Source: CAYMOV01 sp964392085 (GTDB lineage Bacteria > Oederibacteriota > Muellerivitia > Muellerivitales > Muellerivitaceae). Taken from it: a DNA stretch of 19,823 nt. Numbering within the stretch: the stretch's first letter is position 1; each line of letters begins with the position of its first letter. The translations under genes and the position numbers were made by a program. The notes beneath the pieces are model-generated. The model searched no databases. It was not told where the DNA came from and worked only from the letters and a program-made list of their open reading frames with translations. The stretch is taken from NCBI GenBank assembly GCA_964392085.1, contig CAYMOV010000042.1, positions 1-19,823 on the forward strand. The letters are read 5' to 3'. Positions 1 to 5,660 of the stretch are shown here, piece by piece.

Positions 1-74
1 GCCGGGGTTCCCCCGGGGCGATCTTCCCCGCCATCAGCCCCGTGAACGCGTGGGTGAAAGCCGAAGCCAACTAA
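1..74 (+). CDS. possible C-terminal fragment of a plus-strand protein
   Basis: An open frame runs in from the left edge and ends at a TAA at 72-74. It encodes a tail ending AISPVNAWVKAEAN. The tail is free of stops and looks protein-like, but it is only about 24 residues, so no family can be named. Its stop codon would overlap the rluD stop on the other strand, giving a convergent pair. It could equally be chance open frame in GC-rich spacer. Confidence 0.25.
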   Translation, partial: RGSPGAIFPAISPVNAWVKAEAN

Positions 75-1039
75 ACCTGGTCCTTCCACACCAGCTTCTT
101 CCAGTCCGGGACCCGGATGTCCAAACTCTTGAGGCAATCCTCGAAGTCCCTCGGCGGGGCGGCCGTGAAGGTCTTCTTCACCCGCAGGGTCGGGTGGGTG
201 ATCGTCAGGCGGAAGGCGTGGAGCATCTGGCGCGCGGCCAGGGGCGACTCGCCGTGGTAGGTGTGGTCCCCCAGGATCGGGTGGGCGATGAACTCGCTGT
301 GGACCCGGATCTGGTGGGTGCGGCCGGTCTCCAGCTTGAAATGGGCCAGGCTGGCCTTCTCACCACTCTCCAGGACCTTGAAGTGCGTGACGGCTTCCTT
401 GCCCTCCTCGTTGCGGACCGCCATCTTCTTGCGGTCCTGCGGGTCGCGGCCCAGGGGCGCCTCGATGGTGCCGCTCCCCTTGAGCTCCCCCCGGACGATC
501 CCCACGTACTCGCGCCTCATCTCGCGCCTCACGATCTGTCGGGTCAGGCCCTTGAAGGCTTTCCCGTTCTTGGCGATCACGATGAGCCCCGAGGTGTCCT
601 TGTCCAACCGGTGCACCAACCCGGGGCGGCGCTGGCCGCCCACCCCGTCGATGTCGGGGCAATGGGCCAGGACGGCGTTCACCAGGGTGCCCTCGGGGTT
701 GCCCGCGCCGGGGTGCACCACCATCCCCACGGGCTTGTTGACCACGAGGATCGCGTCATCCTCGAAGACCACGTCCAAGGGGATGGCCTGGGCCTTCAGG
801 TGGGTGGGGGCCGGCTCGGGGATGGCCACGGCGAACCTTTGGCCGAGCTTCACGGGCATGCTGGACTTGAGGGGCCGGGAGGGGTTGAGGGGATGGACAT
901 GCCCCCCCTCGATCAGGCGCTGGGCCTCATTGCGGGAGCAGTCGGGCAACTTCGAGGCGATGAACAGGTCGAGCCTCTGGCCCGCCGAATCCAAGTCCAC
1001 CTCGAACGCCTCAGGCTTCGCCTTGGTTTTCTTTCTCAA
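71..1039 (-). CDS. rluD: RluD-family 23S rRNA pseudouridine synthase
   Basis: This 322-residue protein isomerises uridine to pseudouridine in RNA; RluD-type members act on 23S rRNA. An S4-like RNA-binding domain covers about residues 12-70. The catalytic domain carries NKPVGMVVHPGAG (101-113) and the signature LVHRLDKDTSG (141-151), with D146 as the expected catalytic aspartate, followed by an ETGRTHQIRVH motif. The length is normal. No ATG or GTG lies suitably upstream of the S4 domain. The likely start is a TTG at 1039 whose last bases overlap the TGA of the upstream glycosyltransferase gene (TTGA), with a GGGGGA Shine-Dalgarno-like run 5' of it. It is therefore probably translationally coupled to that gene. 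The family is secure. Assignment to RluD rather than RluC or a sister subfamily is inferred from the S4 domain and the HRLDKDTSG context. Confidence 0.9.
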   Translation of the reverse strand: MRKKTKAKPEAFEVDLDSAGQRLDLFIASKLPDCSRNEAQRLIEGGHVHPLNPSRPLKSSMPVKLGQRFAVAIPEPAPTHLKAQAIPLDVVFEDDAILVVNKPVGMVVHPGAGNPEGTLVNAVLAHCPDIDGVGGQRRPGLVHRLDKDTSGLIVIAKNGKAFKGLTRQIVRREMRREYVGIVRGELKGSGTIEAPLGRDPQDRKKMAVRNEEGKEAVTHFKVLESGEKASLAHFKLETGRTHQIRVHSEFIAHPILGDHTYHGESPLAARQMLHAFRLTITHPTLRVKKTFTAAPPRDFEDCLKSLDIRVPDWKKLVWKDQV

Positions 1040-3204
1040 GGCAGGGGATCCCCCACGGGCGGCTTCCCGTGACGCTCCCGGATGATGGCGGCTAAGGGGA
1101 TCGCGACGATGTTCATGGAGGACTGGTGATATTCGTGGAAATCGTCGTTCCAGACGGCCTCCGGGTAGATCTTCTTGATTTCCGCCGCCTGGCCCTTCCA
1201 ATCCCACATCGGGAACATCAGCAGGACGTCCCGGTTCACCGGGTTCATGATGGGAACCTTGAACTTGTCCGCGTCCAACACGGTGAGCTTGACCCGGTCC
1301 CCCAAGAGGAACCTCTCGTTCGACTGGTAGGCTTCCCACTGGACCACGAAGTGGTACTTCGGGTAGAGCCGCTCGTACATTTCCACGTACTTGGCGCAAA
1401 AGAAGCTCATGGATTCCTGGCAGTTGGCGTCCTTTTGGATGTCGCGGTAATACACTTTCGCGTTGAGCGCCAGGGAAAGGGCCCACCCCGCCCCCAGCAG
1501 TAATCCCCCCAAACGACGGAGGGCCCGGGATTCCCCGGCCTTCCCGGCGAGGGCCAGGATCCAATCCATCCCCCGGGCCAGCATGAAATAGAGGAAAGGG
1601 ACCTGGAAAAAGAACCGTTGCGCGTTCATATAACTCGGGTCCGGGTTCGGCCCCTGGATGGCGAACCCGTTCGCGATGACGCCGCCAATGAACCCGGGTA
1701 GGACCATCCAGGTGGCCCGGCTCCTGAGGCTGACGAAGGTGAGCCCCAGGCCGATGAGCACCAGGGCGCTCGTGACCATGTCCGTCATGGCCACCCCCGA
1801 GAGGCCGAATCGGGGATCGAAACCGGAATCCGTGATCCCCAGGAAGGAGACCGCGCTCCAATAACAGGTCTTGAAAACCAGGCGGTGATCGCCCGACCGG
1901 TTCATTTCGGTGAAGATGCTCAATTGCGCGGCCCGTCCCACCAAGTTGGCGGTGTCATGGGCGAGGTAAAGGAGAAAGGGGGAGATGGCCCAGAGGAAAA
2001 CAAGCCCCGAAAGGGCGAGGCCCTTCCAACGGTTGACGCTCCGGAACCCCCGGGCGAAAACCAGCAAACCCGCCACCGAGAGGAATAGGATCACGGGAAT
2101 CAGCCGGCCCGAAATGTAGGTCATGACCGACCCGGCGGCGACGACCCCGAACCAAAAGTACCGCCAACGCTCCCCCGACCGGAGGGCTGTCTCCAGGAGG
2201 TAAAAGGCGAGGACCTCGAACATCACGGTGATCGCGTCGGTGAAGGGCGACAAGCTGTAGAAAAGCACCCACCAGCCCACGACCATGAACCCCAAGGCCG
2301 AGAGGCTGGCGACGGCCGAAAAATACAGCCTCGACCATCGGTAAAAAATGACGAAGGCCACCATCATGTAGAAGGCGGACATCGCGCGGCCCACGGCCAG
2401 GGACACCCCGAAGACCTTGAACCAAGCCGCGGTGAAAAAGTAAGGCATGGAAGGGTTGCCCCACCAGCCGGTGGCGAAGGGCGAGGTGATTTCCCACTTC
2501 ATGACGCGGACCCCGTCCGCGAGGTGGTTGGCCTCATCAATCTGGAAGCTCGTGAAATTCATCTTGAGGAAAGGGAACCTCATGAGGAACGCGATCGCCA
2601 AGACCGCCCAGAGCCATTTTTTTTCGGAGGCCAGACGCCAGGAAACCCGATCTTCCCCCCGCAACCTGAAAACCACAGCCACCAGGGCCAAGGTCCCCAT
2701 GAGGACCCAAAGGCCCGGTCCAAAGCGGTCTAACCCATAGAGGGTCGAGGTGGACCCCGCTAGGACGAGGATCAGGACGGCCCAGAGGATACCGGAGGCG
2801 CCGCGGGAGTCCTTTGCTTCAGAAGGGGCCGGCAGGGGTTTCCCCTGTTTACGGGAACCCGGAGGAAGGACCGGGACGGGCACGGGGGTCGGTTCGGCGC
2901 CGCTCGGTTCAGGATCATGCACCCGCTTTGAAAAAGCCCCCCAAACCAGCCAAACGAACAGGACCTGGAACGGAAAACCCTTGAGCCATTGGGTGTGGAC
3001 ACCGTTCCAAAAATACGCGCCATAAGCGCCGGCGATCAGCGCCAAGGGGATCCGGATGGGTTGGAACCAGTCGGAGGAGTCCGGAGGCGCGACCGGTTGC
3101 GCGTAGACGGGGGCCTGGGAAACGCCCGGGGGGATCGTTCGATTCGCCCCCCGTATTCTCCTCGGTTGTTTCCTTTTGGAAACGGCGCTTCGCTTCCGGG
3201 GCAT
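1036..3204 (-). CDS. GT39/ArnT-like polytopic membrane glycosyltransferase
   Basis: A 722-residue integral membrane protein resembling the dolichyl/undecaprenyl-phosphate sugar transferase group (PMT/ArnT, GT39/GT83 fold). These enzymes move a sugar from a polyprenyl-phosphate donor to a protein or lipid acceptor on the outer face of the membrane. The N-terminus is highly basic (1-25). It is followed by two membrane segments (about 52-92), a Pro-rich linker (about 98-130), and many further hydrophobic helices to about residue 590. After the first helix of the conserved core comes QIDEANH, with D223/E224 matching the acidic DE pair expected in the first periplasmic loop. A soluble C-terminal tail of about 130 residues follows. 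The ATG is preceded by a strong GGAGGA four bases upstream. It is divergent from a methyltransferase gene and overlaps rluD by 4 nt. Donor and acceptor cannot be told. Confidence 0.75.
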   Translation of the reverse strand: MPRKRSAVSKRKQPRRIRGANRTIPPGVSQAPVYAQPVAPPDSSDWFQPIRIPLALIAGAYGAYFWNGVHTQWLKGFPFQVLFVWLVWGAFSKRVHDPEPSGAEPTPVPVPVLPPGSRKQGKPLPAPSEAKDSRGASGILWAVLILVLAGSTSTLYGLDRFGPGLWVLMGTLALVAVVFRLRGEDRVSWRLASEKKWLWAVLAIAFLMRFPFLKMNFTSFQIDEANHLADGVRVMKWEITSPFATGWWGNPSMPYFFTAAWFKVFGVSLAVGRAMSAFYMMVAFVIFYRWSRLYFSAVASLSALGFMVVGWWVLFYSLSPFTDAITVMFEVLAFYLLETALRSGERWRYFWFGVVAAGSVMTYISGRLIPVILFLSVAGLLVFARGFRSVNRWKGLALSGLVFLWAISPFLLYLAHDTANLVGRAAQLSIFTEMNRSGDHRLVFKTCYWSAVSFLGITDSGFDPRFGLSGVAMTDMVTSALVLIGLGLTFVSLRSRATWMVLPGFIGGVIANGFAIQGPNPDPSYMNAQRFFFQVPFLYFMLARGMDWILALAGKAGESRALRRLGGLLLGAGWALSLALNAKVYYRDIQKDANCQESMSFFCAKYVEMYERLYPKYHFVVQWEAYQSNERFLLGDRVKLTVLDADKFKVPIMNPVNRDVLLMFPMWDWKGQAAEIKKIYPEAVWNDDFHEYHQSSMNIVAIPLAAIIRERHGKPPVGDPLP

Positions 3205-3233
3205 CGATTCCTCCGAAGGTTAATAGAGCCCTG

Positions 3234-3265
3234 ATACGGTACCGCATATGAACGGCCACAATATA
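3234..3265 (-). promoter_or_regulatory. candidate promoter -10 and palindrome upstream of the GT39 gene
   Basis: On the minus strand TATATT (3265-3260) is a fair -10 hexamer, but no good -35 sits 16-18 bp upstream. Between it and the start codon lies a 14-bp near-perfect palindrome centred on CGGTACCG (3234-3247), which could be an operator. Both are weak, pattern-only calls. Confidence 0.2.
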
Positions 3266-3340
3266 CCCCGTCCCACCGGTTGCCAGAGGGACTTTCCAAA
3301 GGGGCCCCGGGCGCCCCTCCCGGGACCCCCGAAACCTTCA

Positions 3341-3349
3341 TGCTATGAT
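3341..3349 (+). promoter_or_regulatory. extended -10 promoter for the methyltransferase gene
   Basis: TGCTATGAT contains the TGn extension followed by TATGAT (3344-3349), one mismatch from TATAAT. No convincing -35 is visible, which is usual for extended -10 promoters. Transcription would begin near 3356, about 50 nt before the start codon. Confidence 0.35.
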
Positions 3350-3406
3350 GGCGGTCCAATCCGGGCCCAACGCCGCGATACCGCCAACCAGGAAGGACTT
3401 TTCAAC

Positions 3407-4150
3407 ATGGCCCCCCCATCCTTACCGAGCCCGGTCACGGCCGAGGAAAATCAACGGGAAACCCTGGACGACTTGGCCCTCGCGGTCCAATACAACCGGT
3501 GGATCTATCGGATCATCCAACCTTTCCTGGGGCTCCGGATCCTGGAGATCGGATGCGGCACCGGCAATATCACCCATTACCTCACGGACCACGGGCACGT
3601 CTGCGCGGCCGACGTGAACGGCCATTACTTGGAGGAAGCCCGTAAGCACCTCCGGGGGGCCCGCAACGTCCTATACCGGCGGATCAACCTCGAGCGGAGC
3701 CTCCAAAGCCTCAAGTCCTTCCGACCCGACACCATCGTCTGCGTCAACGTCCTGGAGCACGTCGAAAACGACCGACGGACGCTCCAAGAATGCCTGAGGC
3801 TCCTTCCCGGGGGGGGCCATCTCTTGGTGTTCGTCCCTGCGCTCCAATCCCTCTACGGGTCCATGGATCGGACCTACGGACATTTCCGCCGGTACTCCAA
3901 ATCCGAACTCAATTCCAAGACGCGAGAGGCCGGGTTCAAAACCGTGGAGTGCCGGTATATGAACCTGCCGGGCATTCCGGGCTGGTGGCTGAACGGGAAG
4001 GTGTTGAGGCGGAAGATCATCCCCAAGGGACAGATGCTTCTCTATGACAAGCTGGTGCCATTGATCCAAATGGCGGAGGGGATCGTTCATCCACCCGTCG
4101 GGATGTCACTCTTCTCCGCTTCCTATAAGCCGGCCGTCCCGCGCCGCTGA
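3407..4150 (+). CDS. class I SAM-dependent methyltransferase
   Basis: A 247-residue Rossmann-fold methyltransferase and the only complete plus-strand gene here. Motif I is LEIGCGTGN (46-54), the likely ribose-binding acidic residue is D69, and VNVLEHVEND (113-122) is the usual post-motif II stretch. The C-terminal part, with LYGSMDRTYGHFRRYS (139-154) and a NLPGIPGWWLNGKVL stretch, matches a type I associate with genes for surface glycan or lipid assembly. That fits the divergent GT39 gene. The open frame extends 53 codons further upstream, but the ATG at 3407 has an AGGAAGGA ribosome site about 9 nt before it and follows a promoter-like -10, so this start is preferred. The methyl acceptor is unknown. 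The gene ends convergent with lgt. Confidence 0.85.
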   Translation: MAPPSLPSPVTAEENQRETLDDLALAVQYNRWIYRIIQPFLGLRILEIGCGTGNITHYLTDHGHVCAADVNGHYLEEARKHLRGARNVLYRRINLERSLQSLKSFRPDTIVCVNVLEHVENDRRTLQECLRLLPGGGHLLVFVPALQSLYGSMDRTYGHFRRYSKSELNSKTREAGFKTVECRYMNLPGIPGWWLNGKVLRRKIIPKGQMLLYDKLVPLIQMAEGIVHPPVGMSLFSASYKPAVPRR

Positions 4151-4261
4151 ACGTAAACAAGATTCATTGGACCGCCGGGAAAGCGTAGGGCACAGGGTAA
4201 CCATCCATCAGAATTTTCGATTTAAGTTATTCCAAGATTTTACTCCGCCGTCTCCGTCCCG

Positions 4262-4286
4262 CCCGCTTCCATGATATGGAGGCGGG
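4262..4286. terminator. stem-loop between convergent genes
   Basis: An 11-bp stem (one T-G wobble) with a 3-nt GAT loop sits between the methyltransferase stop and the lgt stop, 12 nt beyond lgt. Neither strand shows a good U-tract afterwards, so it is a plausible bidirectional 3'-end structure rather than a canonical intrinsic terminator. On the plus strand a second short hairpin, CGGGA/TTG/TCCCG (4283-4295), overlaps its 3' arm. Confidence 0.4.
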
Positions 4287-4298
4287 ATTGTCCCGTGT

Positions 4299-5180
4299 TC
4301 ATTGAAGTTCGCTTGATGCGCTGGACGTGCCCCCCGTGGTTGAATCGCTTTTAGTTTTCGACTCGTTTTTCATCCGGTGTTCCCTGAAGTGCAGCCAGGT
4401 CAGGACGGCGAAGCCCCCCAGCACCAGGAAAAAGCTCATGGCTTGCGACGGCGAGAGGAACCAATGTAGGTAGTGCTTAGACCCGTCCCGACGCCAGAAC
4501 TCGATGATGTACCGGAGCAAGCCGTAGGTGACCGCGTAAAGCGAGATCATCACCCCGGAATGCTTCATCAGTTTCTTTCGGACGAGGAAAAGGACCAGGA
4601 AAAGCGCCAAGTCACCGTAAAGTTCCCAGAGTTGGGTAGGCAGGTGCGGCAGGTTGTCCCCCAGGCCCGGAAAGATCACCCCATGGACCGGGTCCACGAT
4701 CCCCCCGCAGCATCCCTGGCTGTAGCAGCCCACCCGGCCAAAGGCCTGTCCGAGCAGGATATAGGGGGCCGCCAAGTCCAGGAACAGGGGGATCGGCCAT
4801 TTGTTCTTATGGAGCCAGACGAGGGCCGCGAGTACGGCGCCCACGAGCCCCCCGTAATAAACCAATCCGCCTTCCCAGATATAGAACCACTCCAGCCAGG
4901 ACCCAGTGAACTCCGTGTGGTTTTCCACGACGAAAAAGAGGCGGCCGCCCACCAGGGAAAAGGGGATCACCCAAGTGAACAGGTCGAAGGTCAGGTTGAA
5001 GCCCTGCTCGGGCGTCAACCCCACCCGGGGGGCCAGGAACCTTCCCGTGTCCTTCGCCAGGAGCGGCAGGCCCACCGCGAAGGCCAGGGCCAGCATCAAG
5101 CCGTAGGTGTAAAGCTCGAAGGGGCCGAAGGATCGGCCGAACATCGTGAAGGGATGGATCGTGAAGAGGATGGGATGCAT
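4299..5180 (-). CDS. lgt: prolipoprotein diacylglyceryl transferase
   Basis: Lgt transfers diacylglycerol from phosphatidylglycerol to the lipobox cysteine of prolipoproteins in the inner membrane, the first step of lipoprotein maturation. The 293-residue protein has about seven hydrophobic segments. Y26 lies in an ELYTYG motif at the position of the essential E. coli Y26. The family also shows GGLVYYGGLVG (104-114), FGRVGCYSQGCCGG (147-160, with R149 matching the essential arginine of the Lgt signature), and YGLLRYIIEFWRR (219-231). Two signature positions differ from the E. coli form: the HGG histidine is Tyr109, and the GNF..GE segment is Cys-rich. Such forms occur outside Proteobacteria. 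The C-terminus ends in a short Ser/Thr/Lys-rich tail. It starts 3 nt after the lspA stop with a GGAAGG-like ribosome site, so it is the last gene of the ileS-lspA-lgt operon. Confidence 0.95.
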   Translation of the reverse strand: MHPILFTIHPFTMFGRSFGPFELYTYGLMLALAFAVGLPLLAKDTGRFLAPRVGLTPEQGFNLTFDLFTWVIPFSLVGGRLFFVVENHTEFTGSWLEWFYIWEGGLVYYGGLVGAVLAALVWLHKNKWPIPLFLDLAAPYILLGQAFGRVGCYSQGCCGGIVDPVHGVIFPGLGDNLPHLPTQLWELYGDLALFLVLFLVRKKLMKHSGVMISLYAVTYGLLRYIIEFWRRDGSKHYLHWFLSPSQAMSFFLVLGGFAVLTWLHFREHRMKNESKTKSDSTTGGTSSASSELQ

Positions 5181-5183
5181 GGT

Positions 5184-5660
5184 CTAGGCCTTCCCGGTTG
5201 ACGGCTTCTCCAAAAGGTAATCCAACGCCAGCAGGCCGATCCCCACGGAGATACAGGAGTCCGCCACGTTGAAGACGTAGAAATGGTAGCTCTTGAAGTA
5301 CACCTCGATGAAGTCCACCACCCGACCGTACATCACCCGGTCCACGCAGTTGCCCATGGCGCCGCCCCAGATCAGCCCCAGGTAGGCCCTGGGCAGGTGG
5401 CGCTCCGGCGGAAGGAACCGTTGGAAGGCGTAGATGATGAAGCCCGCCGCGAAGGTGATGGCGATGAAGAATGGGACCCGCAACAACCCTGGAAGTTCCG
5501 CCATGAACCCGAAGGCCGCCCCGGGGTTCTGGACGTAGGTGAAATTGAGGAAACCGTCCAGGATGGGACGGGATTCGTTGAGTTGGAAGCCATGGACCAC
5601 CAGGGCCTTGGTCAACTGGTCGAACGCCAACGCCAGGAGGGAGACGCCCAGGAGGATCAA
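5184..5660 (-). CDS. lspA: lipoprotein signal peptidase (signal peptidase II)
   Basis: LspA cleaves the signal peptide of diacylglyceryl-modified prolipoproteins in the inner membrane, acting after Lgt. The 158-residue length matches the family (about 160). Visible motifs are FDQLTK (13-18), VQNPGAAFG (43-51), GNCVDR (103-108) and FNVADS (120-125). D107 and D124 are the expected catalytic aspartates. Four hydrophobic segments are apparent. The open frame continues far upstream inside ileS, but that part is a shadow. The start taken is the TTG at 5660, which overlaps the ileS TGA as TTGA and has GGGGGA about 5 nt upstream. It places the first transmembrane helix at residues 2-20. No ATG exists before the helix. 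Translational coupling to ileS is likely. Confidence 0.93.
   Translation of the reverse strand: MILLGVSLLALAFDQLTKALVVHGFQLNESRPILDGFLNFTYVQNPGAAFGFMAELPGLLRVPFFIAITFAAGFIIYAFQRFLPPERHLPRAYLGLIWGGAMGNCVDRVMYGRVVDFIEVYFKSYHFYVFNVADSCISVGIGLLALDYLLEKPSTGKA

Noticed and set aside
50..1085. Two overlapping plus-strand ORFs opposite rluD
   Set aside because: Shadows of a gene with clear catalytic motifs on the minus strand.
1040..1861. N-terminal extension of the pseudouridine synthase to 596 residues
   Set aside because: The extension overlaps the GT39 gene out of frame and contains only Pro/Gly/Arg-rich shadow sequence.
4262..4286. Canonical intrinsic terminator for lgt
   Set aside because: The stem is good, but neither strand has a U-tract directly after it, so only a generic 3'-end stem-loop is claimed.
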